Source of the DNA: Phytopythium helicoides
Lineage: Eukaryota; Oomycota; Peronosporomycetes; Pythiales; Pythiaceae
Assembly: GCA_024867545.1 (NCBI GenBank)
Contig: JANFNE010000039.1
Coordinates: 124,001-188,000, forward strand
Direction: 5' to 3'
Length of the DNA stretch: 64,000 nucleotides
Shown here: positions 53,148 through 64,000 of the stretch, one piece after another
How the letters are laid out: every line of letters begins with the position of its first letter
Numbering within the stretch: the first letter of the stretch is position 1
Notes under the pieces: generated by a model
What the model saw: only the letters and a program-made list of their open reading frames with translations
What the model was told of the DNA's origin: nothing
Database searches by the model: none
Made by a program: the position numbers and the translations under genes

Positions 53148-54052
53148 TCATGCCGAGTTCCCAAGCAGATCGTCCCATAAGTCGCGATCGTACGGGTCCT
53201 CCTTGCTCGAGTCGGTCTGCAGCGATCCTGCTTCCGCCTTGCTCTTCAACAGCGGGTGGTACTCGACCGTCGATGGGTCCTCCGCTCGCACTTTGATCTC
53301 CATCTCGGAAGGGATCTTCCGACGCTTGGGTCGCATCTCAAATACCTGGATCGCGTCCTTGATGTATCCCGTGTCGAGCTCGCTTCGGCTGATCTCCTTC
53401 CACTGGAAGTAGTCGTTCAGGTGCTTCATGAACTCGGCGTGCACCATCGGCGCTCGACGCTCGTTGGCCATGTAGATGACCGTCTTGCGATGCGACAGCG
53501 CCAAGATCGACTGCATCAGCGGTCGCACGCAGTCCTTCTCGTACACGACGTCCGCGCACAGGATGCAGTCTGCAGAAAAGGAGTGAGTGCGCTGCTTTTG
53601 ACGTATCGATGAAGCCTCGAAACCTACCGAACGGCGCATTGAGGTTGCTGATCGGTGTTCCCCTGTTACCACAACCTCCTGATCAGCCTCTCGCTGGTTT
53701 TGCCACCCCAAAGCACCGACACCCACCACGCATGCTGCTCGATGCGCACTCGCTCCGACTCCTTGTCCGTCAGGTTGGCGCGCACATTCTTCCGCAGCCA
53801 CGGCAGCACGGGTCCAATGTCGGTCATGACCACGTCCGAGAGTCCGTGATTGTTGATGGCGCACGCGATCCCAGCAAGCCCGCCGCAGCCCGCGCCCAGC
53901 TCACAGACGCTCGAGAACTTGCGGAACAGGTCGGCGCGCTGCTCGATGAACTTGAGCATCGTCTTGCTGCTGTCCCAGATGGTGGTGCCCAGCACGAACG
54001 AGTCCGGGTCCTGCTCCATGGCGATGACGCAGTCCTCACCGAACGGTACCAT
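53148..54052 (-). CDS. METTL21-type protein lysine methyltransferase
   Basis: Three exons join in frame: 54052-53727, 53662-53628, 53569-53148 (260 aa; introns GTGGGT...ACAG and GTAGGT...GCAG). Family Methyltransf_16 features: LGTTIWDSSKTMLKFIEQ before the Rossmann fold, motif I VCELGAGCGGLAGIACA, motif II VVMTDIGPVLPWLRKNV, then HAWGTPISNLNAPFDCILCA and DVVYE (the DxxY-like motif of the family), and TVIYMANERR. The C-terminal 60 residues are Lys/Glu-rich. It should transfer methyl from S-adenosylmethionine to lysine of a non-histone protein; the target is unknown. The true start may be in an upstream exon, since an acceptor-like CCACGCAG lies just before 54080. Confidence 0.85.
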
Positions 54053-55864
54053 CAGTGCGGGGACTTCTCCTGCGTGGCTAGTGGATCAGTCACTTGCCAG
54101 GTCACAAGTCCCATCGGTGGCCCATGGCGGTCAGGCTCCCATGTGCAAAGCATAACGTGATCAAATTGCGTTATTCTGACACGTTTCCCTCCCGTAAAAG
54201 TTGACAAATATGAAAATTTACAAAAAGAGATTCAAACGTTGTTGAAGCAGATTTTACTTGAGTCCGTTATACCTTGTCTTCTATCGACGATAATCGGCGA
54301 AAGAATGCGAGTTCAGTCCTGTAAACAATCGATATGAGTGTAGCGAAGAAAATGATGGGAATCGGTCGTAGCTCACGACATGGGCACCCAGCACAACCTC
54401 AATTCAAGAGATCCAGCAGCATTAAGCAATGATGCTTCTTGAGGGTCGTGTGGACCGGTCGAGGGCTCGTTCCTGGATCGTCCAGCTCAGTCGGTTCTCC
54501 TGGTCCATCCCGCCAACTGCGGGGCCACGCGCACGCTGCTGCAGGCGGTTCGGGTGCTGATCCACAACCGCCGGCTCTCGCCTATTTGTATTGCTTTCCC
54601 TCCAACCGACTTGGTCCTCCTGCCCTGCTCAACGCGTTGCTCTGTCCGCTAACTTCTCACACCGTCTACTACGCCTCTACAAGCTCTGGATGCTGGCCAG
54701 AATGTCCACGGCGTTCCGTGCAACACTCGCTCCTCGCTGCCCGTCCACTCGTACCCATGGCCCTCCAGTGTCCTCCGCGTCGCATTCTCCGCTCTGCACC
54801 TCGCAGCACTGTAGTTCGCTCTTCTCGCTTGCCGGCAAGTTTTCTTCTGCTCACAGCGTCTCTTGGTCAGCGCCCTCGCTAGCACCCCGCGCCGCACTTC
54901 AGGGCGACTCCTCCTTCTGGTTCTCCGCGGTCCCACTCCCACACCACACCACATCCACCTTTGCAGCTGCTCGAGTCTGTTCCCGCAACTGTTTGCACTG
55001 CAACGCTGGATCGTCCTCCCCGTCACTGCTCAAGACCAACACTTCTTGACTGTTCTCGTTAGTCTGCGTCCTCGACGCCCACGGCCCTTGGAATCCATCG
55101 CAAAGCTGTACTTGCTGTCGGGATTGGATCGTAGCTTTGCCGGTCAGGCAAGCGACAACCCGCTCGATGGCGTTGTGGCAGCCAATGGTGCCGCACCAGC
55201 TCATGCACGCTCAATCACAACGCGCCATCATACTGGTGGTCATGTGGTCGCGGCAAATGGGGTCTCGCTAGCGCACGCGCACCGAGGAGACGAAAGCCAC
55301 CAAGCGGGCACGCCACACTATAATAGAAACAACAGGTAAAAATTATGCATACGAAAATGAAAAGAGAAAGATGCGTGCAGGAGGCGCCTACATGTACTCA
55401 CCTAAGAGCCCAAGAGCCCTACACGTAATAGCAAACAGTAGTCTGATAACCACAACTTCGAAAAACACGAGCTCCTGTCAACATACCTTCCTTGGACGAG
55501 TCGTCACCTCTGGTAGCACTGGATGATCCGCTGTCATTTGCCGTAGCTGATGCCTCCACTGCTGCCGTCCCGCCACCGCCGCTCGCAACATCAGTCTCCG
55601 CCGTCCGTCGCCAACTGCCGTTTCCACCGCCGAATCTGACAGGTCTATGCTGATAGGCCGAAACATCCCTCCTCTGCGGCCTCCGATTGATTGGCTTTGC
55701 CTTGTTGGTGAACATAGCCGCGCGTTTCTGGGTGCCTTCAGTCGCTCTGAGGCTGAAATTGTTCCCCTCCGCACCGTACAGTAAATCAGTCGCAAGCTAG
55801 GTCCAATCTGTGGTGCCATCGGTCCGCGGCCAGTTGAAGGCTATGTACCGTACCGTATGGTACT
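54053..55864. other. long region without a recognised gene
   Basis: From about 54165 to 54420 the sequence is AT-rich and empty. From 54430 to 55820 it is C/T-rich on the plus strand with overlapping open frames on both strands (for example 54439-54882 +, 54899-55204 -, 55478-55819 -). None has domain motifs, a signal peptide or convincing codon bias. A frame at 54863-55339 (+) has a short internal echo (VVAANGAAPAHA, VVAANGVSLAHA). It may be decayed element sequence next to the tRNA array. Confidence 0.4.
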
Positions 55865-56451
55865 AACGGCGCGCAATTCAAACCATCAAAAACCACTTTT
55901 TCAACCACCACCAAGACCGCCCTTCACGCACACACAACTCCACGTACACACCATATCACTCACATTCTTACACACAAACACCATATCGATCACATTCTTG
56001 CACACAACACACACAACACATACACCAGTTTTACCGACATTCCCTCCCCGTCCATCCGTCACTGCCCGACTGTCCGACTGCCCGACTGCCCGACTGCCCG
56101 ACTGCCCGACTGCCCGACTGCCCGACTGCCCGACTGAGCTCACTTCCGTATACGCTATCTATCTATGTAGACACGACCTTTTCCAGGTGTAATATGATGT
56201 CGTGAGAGCATGGCGACCGACCAGGAGAGGTGCCAAAAAGGAGAGTAGCACAAAAGCACAAAAAGAAGCAGCGCCACAAGAGAGAGAGAAAGTGAAAAAC
56301 ACATGGCTCAAGATACCAAGATGAAGACACGAACAGGACGAACAGGACAAAACGGTGGTGTGGAAGCGAGAAAGAACAGGGAAAGGACGAGAATCCACGA
56401 CGCCAGCAGACGCGAGTGCGCGGCGGGGAGGTGAAAATGGAGCAAAGAGAT

Positions 56452-56523
56452 TGCGCCGTCGGGGAATTGAACCCCGACCTCATCCTTGGAAGGGACGAAT
56501 CCTAACCATTAGACCAACGGCGC
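56452..56523 (-). tRNA. tRNA-Gly(UCC), copy 1
   Basis: 72 nt cloverleaf: acceptor GCGCCGT/ACGGCGC, anticodon stem CGTCC/GGATG, loop CTTCCAA (anticodon UCC), T arm CGGGG-TTCAATT-CCCCG, discriminator A. There is no intron and no encoded CCA. A T4 Pol III terminator lies 14-18 nt downstream (56434-56437 on +). Confidence 0.95.
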
Positions 56524-57085
56524 GCAATTCAAACCATCAAAAACCACTTTTCAACCACCACCAAGACCGCCCTTCACGCACACACAACTCCACGTACACA
56601 CCATATCACTCACATTCTTACACACAAACACCATATCGATCACATTCTTGCACACAACACACACAACACATACACCAGTTTTACCGACATTCCCTCCCCG
56701 TCCATCCGTCACTGCCCGACTGTCCGACTGCCCGACTGCCCGACTGCCCGACTGCCCGACTGCCCGACTGAGCCCACTTCCGTATACGCTATCTACCTAT
56801 GTAGACACGACCTTTTCCAGGTGTAATATGATGTCGTGAGAGCATGGCGACCGACCAGGAGAGGTGCCAAAAAGGAGAGTAGCACAAAAGCACAAAAAGA
56901 AGCAGCGCCACAAGAGAGAGAGAAAGTGAAAAACACATGGCTCAAGATACCAAGATGAAGGCACGAACAGGACGAACAGGACAAAACGGTGGTGTGGAAG
57001 CGAGAAAGAACAGGGAAAGGACGAGAATCCACGACGCCAGCAGACGCGAGTGCGCGGCGGGGAGGTGAAAATGGAGCAAAGAGAT

Positions 57086-57157
57086 TGCGCCGTCGGGGAA
57101 TTGAACCCCGACCTCATCCTTGGAAGGGACGAATCCTAACCATTAGACCAACGGCGC
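57086..57157 (-). tRNA. tRNA-Gly(UCC), copy 2
   Basis: Identical to copy 1; loop CTTCCAA; T4 terminator downstream. Confidence 0.95.
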
Positions 57158-57719
57158 GCAATTCAAACCATCAAAAACCACTTTTCAACCACCACCAAGA
57201 CCGCCCTTCACGCACACACAACTCCACGTACACACCATATCACTCACATTCTTACACACAAACACCATATCGATCACATTCTTGCACACAACACACACAA
57301 AACATACACCAGTTTTACCGACATTCCCTCCCCGTCCATCCGTCACTGCCCGACTGTCCGACTGCCCGACTGCCCGACTACCCGACTGCCCGACTGCCCG
57401 ACTGAGCCCACTTCCGTATACGCTATCTACCTATGTAGACACGACCTTTTCCAGGTGTAATATGATGTCGTGAGAGCATGGCGACCGACCAGGAGAGGTG
57501 CCAAAAAGGAGAGTAGCACAAAAGCACAAAAAGAAGCAGCGCCACAAGAGAGAGAGAAAGTGAAAAACACATGGCTCAAGATACCAAGATGAAGACACGA
57601 ACAGGACGAACAGGACAAAACGGTGGTGTGGAAGCGAGAAAGAACAGGGAAAGGACGAGAATCCACGACGCCAGCAGACGCGAGTGCGCGGCGGGGAGGT
57701 GAAAATGGAGCAAAGAGAT

Positions 57720-57791
57720 TGCGCCGTCGGGGAATTGAACCCCGACCTCATCCTTGGAAGGGACGAATCCTAACCATTAGACCAACGGCGC
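57720..57791 (-). tRNA. tRNA-Gly(UCC), copy 3
   Basis: Identical to copy 1, one 634 bp period further. Confidence 0.95.
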
Positions 57792-58353
57792 GCAATTCAA
57801 ACCATCAAAAACCACTTTTCAACCACCACCAAGACCGCCCTTCACGCACACACAACTCCACGTACACACCATATCACTCACATTCTTACACACAAACACC
57901 ATATCGATCACATTCTTGCACACAACACACACAAAACATACACCAGTTTTACCGACATTCCCTCCCCGTCCATCCGTCACTGCCCGACTGTCCGACTGCC
58001 CGACTGCCCGACTACCCGACTGCCCGACTGCCCGACTGAGCCCACTTCCGTATACGCTATCTACCTATGTAGACACGACCTTTTCCAGGTGTAATATGAT
58101 GTCGTGAGAGCATGGCGACCGACCAGGAGAGGTGCCAAAAAGGAGAGTAGCACAAAAGCACAAAAAGAAGCAGCGCCACAAGAGAGAGAGAAAGTGAAAA
58201 ACACATGGCTCAAGATACCAAGATGAAGACACGAACAGGACGAACAGGACAAAACGGTGGTGTGGAAGCGAGAAAGAACAGGGAAAGGACGAGAATCCAC
58301 GACGCCAGCAGACGCGAGTGCGCGGCGGGGAGGTGAAAATGGAGCAAAGAGAT

Positions 58354-58425
58354 TGCGCCGTCGGGGAATTGAACCCCGACCTCATCCTTGGAAGGGACGA
58401 ATCCTAACCATTAGACCAACGGCGC
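58354..58425 (-). tRNA. tRNA-Gly(UCC), copy 4
   Basis: Identical to copy 1. Confidence 0.95.
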
Positions 58426-58987
58426 GCAATTCAAACCATCAAAAACCACTTTTCAACCACCACCAAGACCGCCCTTCACGCACACACAACTCCACGTACA
58501 CACCATATCACTCACATTCTTACACACAAACACCATATCGATCACATTCTTGCACACAACACACACAAAACATACACCAGTTTTACCGACATTCCCTCCC
58601 CGTCCATCCGTCACTGCCCGACTGTCCGACTGCCCGACTGCCCGACTACCCGACTGCCCGACTGCCCGACTGAGCCCACTTCCGTATACGCTATCTACCT
58701 ATGTAGACACGACCTTTTCCAGGTGTAATATGATGTCGTGAGAGCATGGCGACCGACCAGGAGAGGTGCCAAAAAGGAGAGTAGCACAAAAGCACAAAAA
58801 GAAGCAGCGCCACAAGAGAGAGAGAAAGTGAAAAACACATGGCTCAAGATACCAAGATGAAGACACGAACAGGACGAACAGGACAAAACGGTGGTGTGGA
58901 AGCGAGAAAGAACAGGGAAAGGACGAGAATCCACGACGCCAGCAGACGCGAGTGCGCGGCGGGGAGGTGAAAATGGAGCAAAGAGAT

Positions 58988-59059
58988 TGCGCCGTCGGGG
59001 AATTGAACCCCGACCTCATCCTTGGAAGGGACGAATCCTAACCATTAGACCAACGGCGC
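58988..59059 (-). tRNA. tRNA-Gly(UCC), copy 5
   Basis: Identical to copy 1. Confidence 0.95.
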
Positions 59060-59621
59060 GCAATTCAAACCATCAAAAACCACTTTTCAACCACCACCAA
59101 GACCGCCCTTCACGCACACACAACTCCACGTACACACCATATCACTCACATTCTTACACACAAACACCATATCGATCACATTCTTGCACACAACACACAC
59201 AAAACATACACCAGTTTTACCGACATTCCCTCCCCGTCCATCCGTCACTGCCCGACTGTCCGACTGCCCGACTGCCCGACTACCCGACTGCCCGACTGCC
59301 CGACTGAGCCCACTTCCGTATACGCTATCTACCTATGTAGACACGACCTTTTCCAGGTGTAATATGATGTCGTGAGAGCATGGCGACCGACCAGGAGAGG
59401 TGCCAAAAAGGAGAGTAGCACAAAAGCACAAAAAGAAGCAGCGCCACAAGAGAGAGAGAAAGTGAAAAACACATGGCTCAAGATACCAAGATGAAGACAC
59501 GAACAGGACGAACAGGACAAAACGGTGGTGTGGAAGCGAGAAAGAACAGGGAAAGGACGAGAATCCACGACGCCAGCAGACGCGAGTGCGCGGCGGGGAG
59601 GTGAAAATGGAGCAAAGAGAT

Positions 59622-59693
59622 TGCGCCGTCGGGGAATTGAACCCCGACCTCATCCTTGGAAGGGACGAATCCTAACCATTAGACCAACGGCGC
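59622..59693 (-). tRNA. tRNA-Gly(UCC), copy 6
   Basis: Identical to copy 1. This copy ends the first 5-unit higher-order block. Confidence 0.95.
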
Positions 59694-60255
59694 GCAATTC
59701 AAACCATCAAAAACCACTTTTCAACCACCACCAAGACCGCCCTTCACGCACACACAACTCCACGTACACACCATATCACTCACATTCTTACACACAAACA
59801 CCATATCGATCACATTCTTGCACACAACACACACAACACATACACCAGTTTTACCGACATTCCCTCCCCGTCCATCCGTCACTGCCCGACTGTCCGACTG
59901 CCCGACTGCCCGACTGCCCGACTGCCCGACTGCCCGACTGAGCCCACTTCCGTATACGCTATCTACCTATGTAGACACGACCTTTTCCAGGTGTAATATG
60001 ATGTCGTGAGAGCATGGCGACCGACCAGGAGAGGTGCCAAAAAGGAGAGTAGCACAAAAGCACAAAAAGAAGCAGCGCCACAAGAGAGAGAGAAAGTGAA
60101 AAACACATGGCTCAAGATACCAAGATGAAGGCACGAACAGGACGAACAGGACAAAACGGTGGTGTGGAAGCGAGAAAGAACAGGGAAAGGACGAGAATCC
60201 ACGACGCCAGCAGACGCGAGTGCGCGGCGGGGAGGTGAAAATGGAGCAAAGAGAT

Positions 60256-60327
60256 TGCGCCGTCGGGGAATTGAACCCCGACCTCATCCTTGGAAGGGAC
60301 GAATCCTAACCATTAGACCAACGGCGC
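60256..60327 (-). tRNA. tRNA-Gly(UCC), copy 7
   Basis: Identical to copy 1. Its unit shares private spacer variants with the unit of copy 2. Confidence 0.95.
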
Positions 60328-60889
60328 GCAATTCAAACCATCAAAAACCACTTTTCAACCACCACCAAGACCGCCCTTCACGCACACACAACTCCACGTA
60401 CACACCATATCACTCACATTCTTACACACAAACACCATATCGATCACATTCTTGCACACAACACACACAAAACATACACCAGTTTTACCGACATTCCCTC
60501 CCCGTCCATCCGTCACTGCCCGACTGTCCGACTGCCCGACTGCCCGACTACCCGACTGCCCGACTGCCCGACTGAGCCCACTTCCGTATACGCTATCTAC
60601 CTATGTAGACACGACCTTTTCCAGGTGTAATATGATGTCGTGAGAGCATGGCGACCGACCAGGAGAGGTGCCAAAAAGGAGAGTAGCACAAAAGCACAAA
60701 AAGAAGCAGCGCCACAAGAGAGAGAGAAAGTGAAAAACACATGGCTCAAGATACCAAGATGAAGACACGAACAGGACGAACAGGACAAAACGGTGGTGTG
60801 GAAGCGAGAAAGAACAGGGAAAGGACGAGAATCCACGACGCCAGCAGACGCGAGTGCGCGGCGGGGAGGTGAAAATGGAGCAAAGAGAT

Positions 60890-60961
60890 TGCGCCGTCGG
60901 GGAATTGAACCCCGACCTCATCCTTGGAAGGGACGAATCCTAACCATTAGACCAACGGCGC
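60890..60961 (-). tRNA. tRNA-Gly(UCC), copy 8
   Basis: Identical to copy 1. Confidence 0.95.
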
Positions 60962-61499
60962 GCAATTCAAACCATCAAAAACCACTTTTCAACCACCACC
61001 AAGACCGCCCTTCACGCACACACAACTCCACGTACACACCATATCACTCACATTCTTACACACAAACACCATATCGATCACATTCTTGCACACAACACAC
61101 ACAAAACATACACCAGTTTTACCGACATTCCCTCCCCGTCCATCCGTCACTGCCCGACTGTCCGACTGCCCGACTGCCCGACTGAGCTCACTTCCGTATA
61201 CGCTATCTATCTATGTAGACACGACCTTTTCCAGGTGTAATATGATGTCGTGAGAGCATGGCGACCGACCAGGAGAGGTGCCAAAAAGGAGAGTAGCACA
61301 AAAGCACAAAAAGAAGCAGCGCCACAAGAGAGAGAGAAAGTGAAAAACACATGGCTCAAGATACCAAGATGAAGACACGAACAGGACGAACAGGACAAAA
61401 CGGTGGTGTGGAAGCGAGAAAGAACAGGGAAAGGACGAGAATCCACGACGCCAGCAGACGCGAGTGCGCGGCGGGGAGGTGAAAATGGAGCAAAGAGAT

Positions 61500-61571
61500 T
61501 GCGCCGTCGGGGAATTGAACCCCGACCTCATCCTTGGAAGGGACGAATCCTAACCATTAGACCAACGGCGC
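61500..61571 (-). tRNA. tRNA-Gly(UCC), copy 9
   Basis: Identical to copy 1. The preceding spacer has only 4 octamers, so the period is 610 bp. Confidence 0.95.
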
Positions 61572-62141
61572 GCAATTCAAACCATCAAAAACCACTTTTC
61601 AACCACCACCAAGACCGCCCTTCACGCACACACAACTCCACGTACACACCATATCACTCACATTCTTACACACAAACACCATATCGATCACATTCTTGCA
61701 CACAACACACACAACACATACACCAGTTTTACCGACATTCCCTCCCCGTCCATCCGTCACTGCCCGACTGTCCGACTGCCCGACTGCCCGACTACCCGAC
61801 TGCCCGACTGCCCGACTGCCCGACTGAGCTCACTTCCGTATACGCTATCTATCTATGTAGACACGACCTTTTCCAGGTGTAATATGATGTCGTGAGAGCA
61901 TGGCGACCGACCAGGAGAGGTGCCAAAAAGGAGAGTAGCACAAAAGCACAAAAAGAAGCAGCGCCACAAGAGAGAGAGAAAGTGAAAAACACATGGCTCA
62001 AGATACCAAGATGAAGACACGAACAGGACGAACAGGACAAAACGGTGGTGTGGAAGCGAGAAAGAACAGGGAAAGGACGAGAATCCACGACGCCAGCAGA
62101 CGCGAGTGCGCGGCGGGGAGGTGAAAATGGAGCAAAGAGAT

Positions 62142-62213
62142 TGCGCCGTCGGGGAATTGAACCCCGACCTCATCCTTGGAAGGGACGAATCCTAACCATT
62201 AGACCAACGGCGC
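62142..62213 (-). tRNA. tRNA-Gly(UCC), copy 10
   Basis: Identical gene body, but its 5' flank (plus-strand right side) is the A/C-rich spacer instead of the usual GCAATTC flank. Confidence 0.95.
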
Positions 62214-62591
62214 AGACAGACACTCTCACACATCACACAAATATCACAAAATACAAACGCACAAAACAACCCATAAAACAACACACAAAACAACACACAA
62301 CAACACACATCACAACAACAAAAAGAACAAACAAAAAGGAGAAAACAAGAAGAAAAAAAAGGACACACCGACGTCGACGTCGACATCGGAATAGAAGTCA
62401 GAATCGAAACATCAAGAACAAAACAAACAAACAAACAAACAAACAAACAAACAAAAACAAGCCAACATAAATCACAATACACACACACACACACTCGCAC
62501 AAAAATGAAAACACCAACAAACAAGATGCAACACATAAAAAAAACAAATGACATCAAACATAAAACATGCACACACACAGAAAAGAGACAC
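62214..62591. repeat. A/C-rich spacer of compound unit, first copy
   Basis: 378 bases, strongly A and C on the plus strand, with an (ACAA)n tract near 62420-62453, a GACGTC-rich patch at 62371-62388 and CA repeats. The same spacer recurs at 63312-63701. Confidence 0.9.
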
Positions 62592-62663
62592 TGCGCCGCC
62601 GGGGAATCGAACCCCGACCTCATCCGTGGGAGGGATGAATCCTAACCATTAGACCAACGGCGC
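62592..62663 (-). tRNA. tRNA-Gly(CCC), copy 1
   Basis: Same backbone as the UCC genes but with loop CTCCCAC (anticodon CCC), a perfect anticodon stem (CATCC/GGATG), T loop TTCGATT and a T-G wobble at the acceptor base. A T4 terminator lies just downstream (TCTCTTTTCTG). Confidence 0.95.
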
Positions 62664-63239
62664 GCAATTCAAACCATCAAAAACCACTTTTTCAACCACC
62701 ACCAAGACCGCCCTTCACGCACACACAACTCCACGTACACACCATATCACTCACATTCTTACACACAAACACCATATCGATCACATTCTTGCACACAACA
62801 CACACAACACATACACCAGTTTTACCGACATTCCCTCCCCGTCCATCCGTCACTGCCCGACTGTCCGACTGCCCGACTGCCCGACTGCCCGACTGCCCGA
62901 CTGCCCGACTGCCCGACTGCCCGACTGAGCTCACTTCCGTATACGCTATCTATCTATGTAGACACGACCTTTTCCAGGTGTAATATGATGTCGTGAGAGC
63001 ATGGCGACCGACCAGGAGAGGTGCCAAAAAGGAGAGTAGCACAAAAGCACAAAAAGAAGCAGCGCCACAAGAGAGAGAGAAAGTGAAAAACACATGGCTC
63101 AAGATACCAAGATGAAACGAACAGGACGAACAGGACAAAACGGTGGTGTGGAAGCGAGAAAGAACAGGGAAAGGACGAGAATCCACGACGCCAGCAGACG
63201 CGAGTGCGCGGCGGGGAGGTGAAAATGGAGCAAAGAGAT

Positions 63240-63311
63240 TGCGCCGTCGGGGAATTGAACCCCGACCTCATCCTTGGAAGGGACGAATCCTAACCATTAG
63301 ACCAACGGCGC
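63240..63311 (-). tRNA. tRNA-Gly(UCC), copy 11
   Basis: Identical to copy 1, within the compound unit. It lies 1,098 bp from copy 10. Confidence 0.95.
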
Positions 63312-63701
63312 AGACAGACACTCTCACACATCACACAAATATCACAAAATACAAACGCACAAAACAACCCATAAAACAACACACAAAACAACACACAACA
63401 ACACACATCACAACAACAAAAAGAACAAACAAAAAGGAGAAAACAAGAAGAAAAAAAAGGACACACCGACGTCGACGTCGACATCGGAATAGAAGTCAGA
63501 ATCGAAACATCAAGAACAAAACAAACAAACAAACAAACAAACAAACAAACAAACAAACAAACAAAAACAAGCCAACATAAATCACAATACACACACACAC
63601 ACACTCGCACAAAAATGAAAACACCAACAAACAAGATGCAACACATAAAAAAAACAAATGACATCAAACATAAAACATGCACACACACAGAAAAGAGACA
63701 C
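63312..63701. repeat. A/C-rich spacer of compound unit, second copy
   Basis: 390 bases, the same as 62214-62591 with three more ACAA tetramers, which explains the 12-base difference. Confidence 0.9.
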
Positions 63702-63773
63702 TGCGCCGCCGGGGAATCGAACCCCGACCTCATCCGTGGGAGGGATGAATCCTAACCATTAGACCAACGGCGC
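63702..63773 (-). tRNA. tRNA-Gly(CCC), copy 2
   Basis: Identical to the CCC gene at 62592. The array continues beyond it to the window end. Confidence 0.95.
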
Positions 63774-64000
63774 GCAATTCAAACCATCAAAAACCACTTT
63801 TTCAACCACCACCAAGACCGCCCTTCACGCACACACAACTCCACGTACACACCATATCACTCACATTCTTACACACAAACACCATATCGATCACATTCTT
63901 GCACACAACACACACAACACATACACCAGTTTTACCGACATTCCCTCCCCGTCCATCCGTCACTGCCCGACTGTCCGACTGCCCGACTGCCCGACTGCCC

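Larger units (their letters stand above)
55865..64000. repeat. tandem array of tRNA-Gly repeat units (634 bp basic unit), continuing past the window
   Basis: The left edge is an 8-base stub of a tRNA 5' end (55865-55872), followed by the first spacer. Units repeat with period 634 bp from 56452 to 60961, then 610 and 642 bp. The length changes equal whole numbers of an internal octamer (CCCGACTG): 9 copies in the first spacer, mostly 7, then 4 and 8. From 62142 a compound unit of 1,098-1,110 bp adds an A/C-rich spacer and a second tRNA-Gly type. Units are almost identical, so unequal exchange or gene conversion is active. All tRNAs are on the minus strand. Confidence 0.95.

Noticed and set aside
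54439..55819. Several overlapping open frames on both strands
   Set aside because: No domains, biased composition and frames open on both strands, typical of C/T-rich non-coding DNA or a decayed element.
56452..56523. First impression of tRNA-Glu
   Set aside because: Folding on the minus strand gives the anticodon loop CTTCCAA, so positions 34-36 are UCC, which is glycine. The second type has CTCCCAC, anticodon CCC.
56159..63271. Repeated open frames of 79, 106 and 138 codons on both strands in the array
   Set aside because: They recur because the DNA repeats. They overlap tRNA genes and octamer tracts and have low-complexity content (PDCPTARL) without domain features.
55865..64000. CRISPR-like repeat-spacer pattern
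   Set aside because: Units are long and near identical, octamers have no unique spacers between them, and the genome is eukaryotic.

Overview
This looks like nuclear DNA of an oomycete, probably Pythium- or Phytophthora-like. The genes are compact and carry 50-100 bp introns starting GTRNGT or similar. Mitochondrial enzymes with Arg/Ala-rich presequences are mixed with families of small secreted proteins, and there are no operons or bacterial ribosome binding sites. The species cannot be fixed from the window.

Layout. 1-7.2 kb: a partial membrane protein, an RNF141-like RING protein, methylcrotonoyl-CoA carboxylase beta, mitochondrial pyruvate carrier 1 and a NECAP-type endocytic adaptor. 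7.3-24.1 kb: a nearly unbroken, mostly minus-strand array of small secreted paralogues ('family A'), interrupted by a membrane-protein gene and an XPA-like zinc-finger gene. 24.5-29.9 kb: 3-hydroxyacyl-CoA dehydrogenase, a large helical protein of unknown role, a 30-residue cationic amphipathic microprotein and an LDAH-like hydrolase. 30-34.5 kb: five more secreted paralogues ('family B') around a SAP-like gene. 34.8-38.1 kb: an alpha/beta hydrolase and a TPR protein (divergent, both with presequences) and the last family A gene. 38.3-43.7 kb: three copies of the membrane family, one a truncated segmental duplicate. 43.8-51.3 kb: an RME-8/DNAJC13 orthologue with no J domain. 53.1-54.1 kb: a METTL21-type methyltransferase. 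55.9-64 kb: a tandem array with 11 tRNA-Gly(UCC) and 2 tRNA-Gly(CCC) genes that runs off the window.

The most distinctive system is the set of 24 secreted genes and pseudogenes in 31 kb. Families A and B share a four-cysteine pattern and a fold reminiscent of beta/gamma-crystallin. A five-gene block has lost two of the four cysteines together, which predicts a disulfide pairing. Other notable items are the microprotein at 28404-28496, the J-less RME-8, and the tRNA-Gly array with 5-unit higher-order duplication.

Caution: several conserved housekeeping genes (MCC beta, HADH, MPC1, RME-8) are broken by single-base indels, mostly in homopolymers. The assembly probably contains indel errors, so 'pseudogene' calls that rest only on one frameshift are provisional. 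All homology calls are from reading the sequence; no search was run.
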